This document shows positions 24,832 to 33,270 of a stretch of DNA of 36,319 bases, piece by piece. Each line of letters opens with the position of its first letter. The first letter of the stretch is position 1. The notes below the pieces were generated by a model. That model did no database searches. It saw only the letters and a program-made list of their open reading frames with translations, and was not told the origin of the DNA. The stretch is taken from positions 1 through 36,319 of the forward strand of contig CAMCVE010000018.1 in assembly GCA_945881775.1 (NCBI GenBank), written 5' to 3'. Both the position numbers and the translations under genes were made by a program. The DNA comes from Bacteriovorax stolpii (GTDB lineage: Bacteria > Bdellovibrionota > UBA2428).

Positions 24832-24951
24832 ACTTCACTTCCAAACATCGCCATCAAAACCTGATCGCAGGCACCGCTGTATCATGACCTTAGATTACCC
24901 CACCCCCGAGCCTTAGAGAGGCCCAAGCGCGGCCAAAAAACAGACACTGCC

Positions 24952-25692
24952 TCAAAACGTCGCCTGCCAACGGAGCTTGAGACTGGTGATCTTCGCTTCT
25001 CCCTCGCTGTCCACAAAGACGTCGTACCAGGAATGAGCAAAGATGTTTGCGCCCAAATCGTATTTGTTTCTTGTAAGCTGCCAGGAGAAAATCATACCCG
25101 CCAGAAAACGTACGCTAAAAACGAAGGGCTGAAAATTTAGGTGTGCTGCAGAAAAAAGCAACGAAGACGTGAGTGCTCCCATAAATTTGCTTTGAAAAGT
25201 ATTTGAGAGTGAGGGATAGAGAAAACCCCTAAACAAAGCTTCTTCACCCAGACCAACAAACGAGTATTCAATTAACTTTCTGGGACTACTCAGTGCGGGA
25301 TATCCGTTAGCAGCTCCACTCGCGACTCCAACACCAATAAGCGAGACGCCAATGGGGTCAAACAAGTTGCCCGGATTCAAGTTGCTCACCCAATTGCGAA
25401 CAACGCCTTTATTGTCAGTGGGGGTACCACCCGCATCCCGATAGGCATCGTACATGTTGTACATCCACAAATTCATTCCCACGCTACTCAGCGTTTTGTC
25501 CTGGGAAGACATGAGACCGGCGCTAACCGCAAACCAAGACAGTCCCTCAATGAACTGCCCGTTGAACACCTGACCAAGTCCAGGGACTACCGACGCGACT
25601 CCGAAAGCCCCGGGGACCGCCCGAGCTGGCATCGTAATGAAGGCGCCAACGAGAAGCACTGACGTAAGAAAAGGTCGTAAAACTCGAGGCAT
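24952..25692 (-). CDS. CPBP family intramembrane metalloprotease with N-terminal PGLGQ module
   Basis: About 246 residues. A signal-like start (MPRVLRPFLTSVLLVGAFIT) leads to PGLGQVFNGQFIEG (about 37-50), a motif seen in TM2/DUF5683-type membrane proteins. The C-terminal part is the CPBP (Abi/Rce1-like) domain: GEEALFRGFLYP (about 150) supplies the paired glutamates and Arg, SSLLFSAAHLNF (about 178-189) the His, and LGANIFAHSWYD a second His. The active-site set appears complete. An upstream ATG at 25743 would lengthen it by 17 residues and overlap the divergent ORF region more. Substrate unknown; such proteases process prenylated proteins or peptides in other organisms. Confidence 0.8.
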   Translation of the reverse strand: MPRVLRPFLTSVLLVGAFITMPARAVPGAFGVASVVPGLGQVFNGQFIEGLSWFAVSAGLMSSQDKTLSSVGMNLWMYNMYDAYRDAGGTPTDNKGVVRNWVSNLNPGNLFDPIGVSLIGVGVASGAANGYPALSSPRKLIEYSFVGLGEEALFRGFLYPSLSNTFQSKFMGALTSSLLFSAAHLNFQPFVFSVRFLAGMIFSWQLTRNKYDLGANIFAHSWYDVFVDSEGEAKITSLKLRWQATF

Positions 25693-25764
25693 CCAAGCTT
25701 TCAGCACTCTCTGTGAAACTAACCCACATGGACCAAAAAACAACTCCCAACGCAGAAGTCCTTA

Positions 25765-25793
25765 TTGCTTCAGCCAGCAAAAAAAAATATCTA
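25765..25793 (+). promoter_or_regulatory. Candidate promoter of the LysR fragment
   Basis: TTGCTT and TATCTA lie 17 bases apart, separated by an A-rich spacer. The predicted start coincides with the A of ATG 25800, again suggesting a leaderless message. Motif quality is moderate. Confidence 0.35.
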
Positions 25794-25799
25794 ATAGCG

Positions 25800-26072
25800 A
25801 TGAGTCTCTCTTCTGCGCACCTTGACGCCTTCCTGGAAGTGGCTCGCATCTCGAGCTTTTCTCGCGCCGCCACAACTCTCCTCGTGAATCAGCACGCCCT
25901 TTCTCAGAGAATCAAAAATCTGGTGACCGAGCTTGGGAGCGCCCTCTTCATCCGCGAAAGCCCGAAGCTCCGCCTGACGTCAGCGGGCCAAGAACTACCG
26001 CAGTACGTCAAGAACCGAAATTTACTTGAGAACGAGTGTCTCCGTCGCAACCTGCGCCAAAGAGCACCATGA
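25800..26072 (+). CDS. LysR-type regulator reduced to its HTH domain
   Basis: 90 residues. Residues 1-62 are a clear LysR helix-turn-helix: SSAHLDAFLEVARISSFSRA, then TLLVNQHALSQRIKNLVTEL and GSALFIRE, followed by the linker-helix start TSAGQELPQYVKNRNLLENE. The approximately 200-residue effector domain is missing: the frame ends at 26072, where the TGA overlaps the ATG of the permease gene (ATGA). Either a deletion removed the effector domain and fused the remainder to the next gene, or this is a genuine short regulator. DNA binding is possible; ligand sensing is not. An in-frame ATG at 25713 would add 29 residues with no LysR similarity. Confidence 0.7.
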   Translation: MSLSSAHLDAFLEVARISSFSRAATTLLVNQHALSQRIKNLVTELGSALFIRESPKLRLTSAGQELPQYVKNRNLLENECLRRNLRQRAP

Positions 26073-26863
26073 CCGAAGTTGTTCTTCTCAGTTGCTCTGT
26101 CGCTGCTGGCTTTCTGGGCTCTTTACTCGGTCTAGGCGGCGGCATCATCATCGTCCCCACCCTAACTCTAATTTTTGGCGTCGATATTCGTTATGCGATT
26201 GCAGCAAGTCTCATTTCGATTATTGCAACTTCATCGGGGGCTGCCGCAGGTTTCCTCGAAGACCGACTCACCAACCTTAGGCTCGCCGTTCTTCTAGAGT
26301 TGGGAACAGTCGCAGGTGCGATGGTGGGATTTTTGATCGCAAGTCATATTCAGGCTTCGGTGTTGTTTCTGCTTTTTGGAGCTTTTTTGTTTCTCTCAGC
26401 TCTTATGATGCTCAGGCGACGCGAGGCGGGCGTTTCGTCCACGGATCACCCTTGGTCAAGCAAACTAAAGCTTTCTCAGGCAGTCGACTACCGAATTGAG
26501 AATGTCCCTTTCGGTCTGGCTGCGATGTTTGGAGCTGGAATTTTGTCCGCACTCCTCGGGATCGGCAGCGGCATTTTTAAAGTACTCGCTATGGATTCGG
26601 CCATGAAGCTTCCGATGAAGGTGTCTTCCGCGACCTCCAACTTCATGATCGGCGTGACAGCGACCGCAAGCGCAGGTGCCTTTCTCCTGCGTGGCGATGT
26701 TCGTCCCGAGATTGCAGCGCCGGTCTCAGTGGGAATATTGATTGGATCTTGGATCGGGGCGCGGGCCATGGTGAAAATGCCCGCCCCGCTCATCCGACGC
26801 ATCTTTGTGGTTGTTCTCTCCGTTGTTTCCGTTCAAATGATGCTGAAAGGTTGGCGGGGCTAA
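26069..26863 (+). CDS. TauE/SafE family permease
   Basis: 264 residues with eight predicted membrane segments in two repeated halves. The family signature GFLGSLLGLGGGIIIVPTLT is at residues 12-33, and its second copy GAGILSALLGIGSGIFKVLA lies near residue 160. Family members export sulfite, sulfoacetate or other organosulfur anions, or act in other anion transport; the substrate is not determined by sequence. Start chosen at ATG 26069 because it gives the normal short N-terminus; the open frame reaches 26036. It overlaps the HTH gene by 4 bases and precedes a DUF1634 gene, a pairing often seen with this family. Confidence 0.9.
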   Translation: MTEVVLLSCSVAAGFLGSLLGLGGGIIIVPTLTLIFGVDIRYAIAASLISIIATSSGAAAGFLEDRLTNLRLAVLLELGTVAGAMVGFLIASHIQASVLFLLFGAFLFLSALMMLRRREAGVSSTDHPWSSKLKLSQAVDYRIENVPFGLAAMFGAGILSALLGIGSGIFKVLAMDSAMKLPMKVSSATSNFMIGVTATASAGAFLLRGDVRPEIAAPVSVGILIGSWIGARAMVKMPAPLIRRIFVVVLSVVSVQMMLKGWRG

Positions 26864-26866
26864 GAC

Positions 26867-27235
26867 ATGAGCGAAGATCTCCATGTTCTCGAACTCAAAA
26901 TTGCTAAGTTTCTTCGATTGGGAGTGCTCGTTGCAGGAGCCTTGCTCCTGGTTGGATGGATCGGCATGATCTCTACCCACAGCGACGGACTCTCCGGCTT
27001 TCACGCGTACCAGGAGGCGTCACTAAGAGAACTCTGGAACCAAGCCTTGGCCACAAAGCGTTGGCCCGTCCTGACCTCATACGTCGGTCTTGGCTGCCTC
27101 ATTTCACTCCCTGTAATTCGAGTGCTTTTGACATCCATTCTTTTCTTTCGCCAGCACGAGAAAGTTTTGGGAGGCATCGCACTCCTCGTACTCTTGCTGC
27201 TTTTGTTCAGCTTCAGTCAAGGGATTGATCTCTAA
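26867..27235 (+). CDS. DUF1634 family membrane protein
   Basis: 122 residues with three membrane segments (about 17-38, 70-92 and 99-117). The N-terminal LELKIAKFLRLGVLVAGALL pattern and overall layout match DUF1634, whose members sit next to TauE/SafE permeases. Here it starts 3 bases after the permease stop, so a joint role in transport is likely. The function is unproven. Its last 4 bases overlap the convergent msrA stop. Confidence 0.78.
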   Translation: MSEDLHVLELKIAKFLRLGVLVAGALLLVGWIGMISTHSDGLSGFHAYQEASLRELWNQALATKRWPVLTSYVGLGCLISLPVIRVLLTSILFFRQHEKVLGGIALLVLLLLLFSFSQGIDL

Positions 27236-27801
27236 TTGCCAAAATCTAGCTTACGCAGAAAATGATTGTCGTAACCACCGGGATGCTTTTGCAAATACTG
27301 CTGGTGTTCTTTTTCTGCAGGCCAGAATACTTTGGCTTCTGAGATCTCGGTAACAATAGGAGCCTTCCAAACGCCGGACTTCTCTACTTTGCGCTTAAAC
27401 GCGGTAGCAATTTCAAGCTGACGCTTGTTATGCACAAAAATTGCTGAGCGATACTGCGAACCCACATCGTTACCTTGGCGATTGAGAGTTGTGGGATCAT
27501 GGAACTTAAAAAACTGATCGAGAAGTTTTTCAAAGCTCACCTTCTTGGGATCAAACACAATCTCCAAACTTTCGGCGTGGCCGCTACGGCCTCCATGGGT
27601 TTGTTCATAGCGCGGGTTGGCGAGTGAGCCTCCCGTGTAACCCACACGCGTTTGGAGAACTCCTGGAATTTTTCGAAAGAACTCTTCCGTGCCCCAGAAG
27701 CAGCCAGCGGCGAGTGTGGCCACTTCTTTGCCAGTCTGGGCTCCGAGCGAGGTTGACGCAATCAGGAGACTCAAGAGTCCAATTCGAATCTTCGAGAACA
27801 T
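27232..27801 (-). CDS. msrA: Peptide methionine sulfoxide reductase MsrA, exported
   Basis: 189 residues. The active site GCFWGTEEFFRKIPGV has catalytic Cys34 and Glu in the expected spacing; GYTGGSLANPRYEQ, GHAESLEIVFDP and NDVGSQYRSAIF are family hallmarks. It reduces methionine-S-sulfoxide in proteins. A signal peptide (MFSKIRIGLLSLLIASTSLG) precedes the catalytic domain, so it works outside the cytoplasm. AGGA lies 7 bases before the ATG. It is divergent from dipZ, whose thioredoxin-like domain could supply the reducing power in the periplasm. No resolving Cys pair is evident near the C-terminus, so regeneration may depend on such a partner. Confidence 0.94.
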   Translation of the reverse strand: MFSKIRIGLLSLLIASTSLGAQTGKEVATLAAGCFWGTEEFFRKIPGVLQTRVGYTGGSLANPRYEQTHGGRSGHAESLEIVFDPKKVSFEKLLDQFFKFHDPTTLNRQGNDVGSQYRSAIFVHNKRQLEIATAFKRKVEKSGVWKAPIVTEISEAKVFWPAEKEHQQYLQKHPGGYDNHFLRKLDFGN

Positions 27802-27893
27802 AAAACAATCCTAGAGTTCGCTCAGCTAGAAGTCTCCTAATCATCAAAGAATATTTAAGTAATTCCATCTAAATCGAGACTTCGACGATTAGA

Positions 27894-29609
27894 ATGAGTC
27901 TTGGCATGATCCTCATTCTTCTGACCTATCTTGCGGGAGCTCTCACCATCCTCAGTCCCTGCATATTGCCGGTACTGCCCTTCGTGTTTTCTCGAGCAGA
28001 AAGGTCCTTCGTGCGTCATGGGATTCCACTCCTCGTGGGGATGGCACTGACATTTTCACTCTTTTCAGCTTTGGCGATTGCCGGGGGGGATTGGGTTTCT
28101 GCCGCTAGCGGCACGGCTCGCATGGCCGCCTTGGTCTTGCTCTCTCTGTTTGGCCTCTCACTTGTGTTTCCACATCTCGCTGAAAAAGTTTTCGCGCCGC
28201 TCGCGGCACTCGGCGGAAAGTTGGGGCGCCGATCAAATCAGGAAAAGTCCAGTACTTCGTTTCTCGTTGGCGTGAGCACGGGTCTTCTTTGGGCGCCCTG
28301 TGCTGGGCCCATTCTTGGACTCGTTCTCACGGGAGCCGCGACACAAAAAAACTTTGCGAGTTCAATTTCTCTATTGGCCTCGTACTCGCTCGGCGCGGCC
28401 AGTTCTCTCGCGCTCGCACTCTTTGCTGGCGGTCGATTTCTGGGACTTCTCAAGAAGTTTCTCGGCGTCGATCGATTGGTAAAGAGGGTTATGGGAGTGG
28501 CTGTCCTAGCGGGCGTTGCCGTTATTTCTCTCGGACTCGACCGCAGTGTTCTGGTCAAATTGTCCCAACTTCAAACAGCGCTCATCGAAACCAAACTCAG
28601 CGACTTTCTAGCACCTGAGCTCAGGATGGCTGAAAAATCTGGCGCAGCTCTGGAGATGCCAGACTTCGATGGCGCGACCACCTGGCTCAATTCACCCGCC
28701 CTCAAAAAAGCTGACCTTCTGGGGAAGGTTGTCCTTGTCGACTTCTGGACCTATTCCTGCATCAACTGCCTGCGCACGTTGCCGCACGTCACGGGATGGG
28801 CAGAAAAATACAAGACGGCTGGACTCGTTGTGATCGGCGTTCACACTCCAGAATTCGCGTTTGAAAAGAAAACTGAGAATGTTCGCGATGCGCTCGAAGA
28901 ACTTTCCATCAAGTATCCCGTAGCGCTCGACAACAACTATTCCGTTTGGAATGCCTTTAAGAACCGCTACTGGCCTAGTCATCATTTTGTTGACCGAAAA
29001 GGTCTCGTGAGACGGGTGCACTACGGCGAAGGTGATTACGAGGCCTCCGAAAACTTTATTCGTGAGCTACTTGCAGAGGGTGATGCCATCTCGCCACTTC
29101 CTCCGGCGAACCCCACACCCAGTCGCGGTCAAGGAATCCAGGCCCCCTCGTCGGGGTCTCGACAAAAATCTCCCGAAACCTACCTCGGCTTTGCACGCGC
29201 CCTTAACTTTGCGGGCCAACCCGCACTCACTCCCTCGCAAGTTACGAATTACATCACGCCGAGCGCCCTCAAACTTAACCAATGGTCGCTCGAGGGAACT
29301 TGGGAGGCCACCCAGCAGCGAGTCATCTCGCGCGCGAAAGGCGGAAAGATTCGTTTCCGCTTCCGAGGTCGAGATCTGCACCTCGTCCTCGGAAGCCCTC
29401 ATAAGGTGCCCTTCCGCGTCCGGATTGATGGCAGACCTCTGGGCTCTGACCATGGCACAGACACTGGAACTGATGGTTTGGGCGAAGTCAACGAACACCG
29501 CCTCTACCAGCTCATCCGTCTGAAAGATCACAACCCTTCAGACGAGCACGAATTCGAAATTGAGTTTTTAGGTCCGCAGGTCGAAGCCTACGCTTTCACT
29601 TTTGGATAA
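27894..29609 (+). CDS. dipZ: DipZ: CcdA-type thiol transporter fused to thioredoxin and C-terminal domain
   Basis: 571 residues in three parts. Residues 1-215: a CcdA/DsbD-like membrane domain with the redox cysteines in LSPCILPVLPF (about 23) and WAPCAGPILG (about 135). Residues about 250-400: a thioredoxin-like domain with VDFWTYSCINCLRTLPHV (CxxC near 288) and the cis-Pro region NRYWPSHHFVDRKG. Residues about 425-571: a beta-rich C-terminal domain (ETYLGFARALNFAG, GSPHKVPFRVRIDGRPLG) characteristic of DipZ. It carries electrons from cytoplasmic thioredoxin to the periplasm. Divergent msrA supports a repair role. M1 or M5 could be the start. Confidence 0.93.
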   Translation: MSLGMILILLTYLAGALTILSPCILPVLPFVFSRAERSFVRHGIPLLVGMALTFSLFSALAIAGGDWVSAASGTARMAALVLLSLFGLSLVFPHLAEKVFAPLAALGGKLGRRSNQEKSSTSFLVGVSTGLLWAPCAGPILGLVLTGAATQKNFASSISLLASYSLGAASSLALALFAGGRFLGLLKKFLGVDRLVKRVMGVAVLAGVAVISLGLDRSVLVKLSQLQTALIETKLSDFLAPELRMAEKSGAALEMPDFDGATTWLNSPALKKADLLGKVVLVDFWTYSCINCLRTLPHVTGWAEKYKTAGLVVIGVHTPEFAFEKKTENVRDALEELSIKYPVALDNNYSVWNAFKNRYWPSHHFVDRKGLVRRVHYGEGDYEASENFIRELLAEGDAISPLPPANPTPSRGQGIQAPSSGSRQKSPETYLGFARALNFAGQPALTPSQVTNYITPSALKLNQWSLEGTWEATQQRVISRAKGGKIRFRFRGRDLHLVLGSPHKVPFRVRIDGRPLGSDHGTDTGTDGLGEVNEHRLYQLIRLKDHNPSDEHEFEIEFLGPQVEAYAFTFG

Positions 29610-29684
29610 GGCTCAGAAGGGTTCTTATGCCCATGACAGCACCTAGCTTCCGGAGCTTCTTCGAGCTATTGTAGGCCGCGCCGT

Positions 29685-31463
29685 ATGTCGCTCACTCAGA
29701 AGATTATTTTCAGTCGTCTCCGCTGGAAGCTTCTGATCCTTTTTCTTGCCTTAGGGTCGGCCGCACTGGGACTCACGGGTCCCATCTATCAAAAAGCTTT
29801 CATCGACTTGCTCACCGGACACGCGGGCCCAGCCAACGACATTTCTTCAAGTTTTCGCCCACTGATTCTGTTTTTCGTGTGTTTTGCTGGCTCCATCGCT
29901 CTTTCTCTTGCTGCCGGCTACCTCGGACAACGCGAAGCCAACATTGTTCAACAAGACCTCAGCCATAAGATCTACACCCAGATGCTTGGCCTTAAGTCCG
30001 ATCGACTCAAGGGCACTCAAGTCGGCGAAGTCGTGAGCCTCTACACCACAGACACAGCTGGCAGCGGCGGCATCATCGAACTTGCCTTGACCAACGGGGC
30101 CCTCACCTTGTTTCCTTTGCTGCTGGCCCCATTCATGCTCCAGAGCCTTCTGAACGTTTCGATTGCACCTCTTCTTGTCACAATGAGCGTGAGCCTTGGT
30201 CTCATGATGTTTCTAAGCTGGAGACAGTCGCGGTTCTTCTGGACCTTTAAGAAGCTTGCCGCCGAACGAACGGGGCTCGTAAACGAGTGGATCCAAAACA
30301 TACGTGCCTTGCGCGCTCTGGGCTGGACGGAATCTTTCGAAAATAAAATTCAGCGCAAACGCATCCAGGAGACCGACAATCGAGTTGCGATGGTCTCCAA
30401 CGGACAAACCATGGCCTCAATTGGCGCCTCAATAGGATTTTTTCTCAACCTTGCGGGGATCTACGCCCTCATCAAAATGCGACCTGAGAGCGAACTCAGC
30501 CCAGGCGAGTTGACTGCGACATTTTGGGCTTTGGGCGTCTATCTCGCCAAACCTCTTCGCGGTATTCCATGGATTCTCACCTTCACCATGGACAGCTACA
30601 CGAGCATCAAGCGTGTCGAGCGTTTCCTGGGTCTCAAAAGCGAGAACATCCATGCGGCAAACCAATCAGCCGATGTGGCTCTTGGAGAGGGGACTGCCTA
30701 CCTTGAAATCCGTGATCTGAATCTAACTCTCGAAGGGAAAACTCTTTTGAGTGATATCTCACTCGAGATTCCTGGACCTGAATTTGTCGTTATCGTGGGA
30801 CCCGTCGGGAGCGGGAAAACTCTCTTCGTCCAGAGTCTTCTTGGCGAAATCCCCGCGCATTTCGGCAGCTACCGCATCCTGGGAAAGAATGTCGCTCACA
30901 TGAACGACGAGAAGCTTAAGACCTTTTTCTCTCTCGTGCCTCAAGACGGGTTCATCGCAAGCACAACCATTCGCAACAATGTCCTACTTGAGTACGATGT
31001 TCCAGTAGACTCGCTCACAACCTCGATCGACCGAGCCCAGACCTCACTCGAACAGGCGCGCCTGTCTCTCGGCGAAGAAGGGTTTTCGGAACTTGAGGAA
31101 ACTGTTTTGGGTGAACGTGGCGTGAATCTTTCTGGAGGTCAACGCCAGCGACTCGGGCTGGCTCGTGCACTTTATACCGAGCGCCCCCTCCTCATCCTCG
31201 ACGATTCGCTCAGCGCCATTGATATCAACACAGAGCGTGACATGATTGAGTCGCTATTCCGCGGAAAACTCAAAGACAAGCTCACCTTGCTCATCACGCA
31301 TCGCCATCTCACGCTACCTCTGAGCGACAGGGTCTTGTTCTTCAAGGATGGCAAACTCAATGCCAACGGATCTTACGAAGACCTCATGGCAACGTCGGCC
31401 GAGTTCCGCGATTTTATGCGTCAAGCAGAGACAGAGGAGGCGTCCCATGAGCTCCTTTCTTGA
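29685..31463 (+). CDS. ABC exporter half-transporter with degenerate catalytic site (ABCC-like)
   Basis: 592 residues: six membrane helices (residues 15-310) and an ATP-binding domain. Walker A GPVGSGKT near 372, signature NLSGGQRQRLGLARAL near 481, Walker B LLILDDSLSAID near 503 and switch His in ITHRHLTLP near 536. The residue after the Walker B Asp is Asp rather than Glu, as in the non-catalytic site of ABCC-type exporters, while the signature is canonical. With the next gene it should form a heterodimer holding one active and one degenerate ATP site. The next gene starts inside its last 17 bases. Transported substrate unknown. Confidence 0.92.
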   Translation: MSLTQKIIFSRLRWKLLILFLALGSAALGLTGPIYQKAFIDLLTGHAGPANDISSSFRPLILFFVCFAGSIALSLAAGYLGQREANIVQQDLSHKIYTQMLGLKSDRLKGTQVGEVVSLYTTDTAGSGGIIELALTNGALTLFPLLLAPFMLQSLLNVSIAPLLVTMSVSLGLMMFLSWRQSRFFWTFKKLAAERTGLVNEWIQNIRALRALGWTESFENKIQRKRIQETDNRVAMVSNGQTMASIGASIGFFLNLAGIYALIKMRPESELSPGELTATFWALGVYLAKPLRGIPWILTFTMDSYTSIKRVERFLGLKSENIHAANQSADVALGEGTAYLEIRDLNLTLEGKTLLSDISLEIPGPEFVVIVGPVGSGKTLFVQSLLGEIPAHFGSYRILGKNVAHMNDEKLKTFFSLVPQDGFIASTTIRNNVLLEYDVPVDSLTTSIDRAQTSLEQARLSLGEEGFSELEETVLGERGVNLSGGQRQRLGLARALYTERPLLILDDSLSAIDINTERDMIESLFRGKLKDKLTLLITHRHLTLPLSDRVLFFKDGKLNANGSYEDLMATSAEFRDFMRQAETEEASHELLS

Positions 31464-33270
31464 GACCGAAAAAGAATTCAAAGGCGCCTACAGCAAAGAC
31501 GTTTTCCAAGTGCTTGTCTGGTCTTACAAACCCTACATGAAGCGTGTCCTGTTTTGGATTTTCATCGGCTGGATCGGCCGGATTTTGCTTATGGGCAATA
31601 CGATGGTGGTCGGCACCTGGATCGATTCCCTTTCGGGCCGAGATATCCCTGCGTTTTTTGAAGGTTGGAGGGCAGACCGCTATTTCGAATTTCTCGTTGC
31701 CCTGTGCCTCGTCGGGTTTTTGTTCACGATCTGTTACCGACTCGCTTTTTCGCGCATTTCTGTAGCCGCTATTAGTTCGATTTACGACGAGGTGACTGTG
31801 CGCGTCTCGCGCTACCCCATTCGCTTCTTCGACCGCACCCCGGTCGGACGCATCGTCACACGTTTCTCAAGCGACTATGGCAACATGTTCCGCATGTTCG
31901 GCGGTCCACTTTCTGAGTTCTTTGGCATCATCTTTGATCTTGCTGCCTGTCTCGTGCTGCTCTTCACTGCTCACTGGCTCGGACTGACTTTCTATTTTCT
32001 ACTTCTTGGACTCAATCTTGGGGTCTACCTCTTCAACAAACAAAAAATTCGATTTGCCCGACGTGATCAGAGCCATCTGCGCAGCCCCGGTGTCGCGCAT
32101 TTCGCTGAGACTGTTCAAGGCGCCAGCGTGATTCGTGTTTTTGGCAAGGGACAAACTTTCTTTGATCGTTTCTTGAAGCTTGATGGGTCTTTCATCGAAT
32201 CAAAGTTCCGTGCGATCCGAGTTAACATTAACTACGCGGCTCAGATGATGACCTCGACCTACGGGACGGCCTTTCTTTCCGGCATCGTGGGTCTCTGGCT
32301 CATCTCTCGGGGGCAAATGACCCCAGGAGAACTCGCATCGGTGATGGTACTCCTGAACCTTGCTGGATCGAGTTTCCAGATGTTTTTCGACTGGATGGCA
32401 CAGCTTGAAGACGCTTTTGTGGGAGTCGAACGCATGAATGAATATTTGCGCCTACCGCTGGAGCCCCAGGGCTGCCTGCCTGCTGCGGCGGTGTTCCCGA
32501 CAGGACATCTTGTCGCCACTGCTTCGACAGGAGCCTCGACGTCGACAGGCGCGACCTCCATTTCACTTGATGTGAAGGATCTTTGGTTCCGCTACGGACC
32601 GGAGCTTCCATGGATCTTGAAAGGCGTCGACTTTCAGGTGCGTCCAGGTGAGAAGATCGGCATCGTGGGCCGAACGGGCGCCGGTAAAACAAGTCTCTTC
32701 CAAGTTTTCCAGTCGTATTACCCCTTCGAAAAAGGTGAAGTGCGATTTGACGGTCGCTCTCTTTCGATTGCTGAGGCGCGAGCCTCGATTGCGGTTTTGC
32801 CCCAAGAACCGGTGCTCTTCAACACGAGTGTGCGCGAGAATCTAAGCCTTGGATCTCCTCTCGATGACAAACTTTTGATGAGCACTCTCGAAAAAGTTGG
32901 TCTCGGCAACTGGATCCACAGATTCAAGAAGCCTCTCGATGTGATCATCGAAGAGAAGGGCAAAAATCTTTCCCAGGGCGAGAAGCAGCTTCTCGTGATG
33001 GCGCGTATGAGTCTTGTCACCAAACCCCTTATCCTCATGGATGAGGCCACGAGCTCTATCGATCCTCAGACAGAGGAAAAACTTGTCGCGGCGATGCAAC
33101 AGATCTTCAAAGGGCGCACACAGCTTATTATTGCCCATCGACTTTCCACTATTGAGTCCTGCGATCGGGTGCTGTGGCTTAAGGATGGCAAGATTGAAAT
33201 TTTTGACCGTCCCGATGTGGTCCTTCGAATGTTTCAAGAGCCTCTTCACCACGGCGAGATGGGCACCTGA
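31447..33270 (+). CDS. ABC exporter half-transporter, catalytic partner
   Basis: 607 residues: a type IV exporter membrane domain and an ATP-binding domain with Walker A GRTGAGKTSL near 407, signature LSQGEKQLLVMARM near 507, Walker B LILMDEATSSIDP near 527 with catalytic Glu, and switch His in IIAHRLSTIES. The non-canonical LSQGE here complements the Asp-for-Glu change of the first subunit, so both defects fall in the same composite site. The open frame reaches 31348, but ATG 31447 has GAGGAGG 8 bases upstream, the best ribosome site of the region. A Thr/Ala/Ser-rich linker (about 355-373) precedes the NBD. It overlaps the kinase gene by one base. Confidence 0.93.
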   Translation: MSSFLETEKEFKGAYSKDVFQVLVWSYKPYMKRVLFWIFIGWIGRILLMGNTMVVGTWIDSLSGRDIPAFFEGWRADRYFEFLVALCLVGFLFTICYRLAFSRISVAAISSIYDEVTVRVSRYPIRFFDRTPVGRIVTRFSSDYGNMFRMFGGPLSEFFGIIFDLAACLVLLFTAHWLGLTFYFLLLGLNLGVYLFNKQKIRFARRDQSHLRSPGVAHFAETVQGASVIRVFGKGQTFFDRFLKLDGSFIESKFRAIRVNINYAAQMMTSTYGTAFLSGIVGLWLISRGQMTPGELASVMVLLNLAGSSFQMFFDWMAQLEDAFVGVERMNEYLRLPLEPQGCLPAAAVFPTGHLVATASTGASTSTGATSISLDVKDLWFRYGPELPWILKGVDFQVRPGEKIGIVGRTGAGKTSLFQVFQSYYPFEKGEVRFDGRSLSIAEARASIAVLPQEPVLFNTSVRENLSLGSPLDDKLLMSTLEKVGLGNWIHRFKKPLDVIIEEKGKNLSQGEKQLLVMARMSLVTKPLILMDEATSSIDPQTEEKLVAAMQQIFKGRTQLIIAHRLSTIESCDRVLWLKDGKIEIFDRPDVVLRMFQEPLHHGEMGT

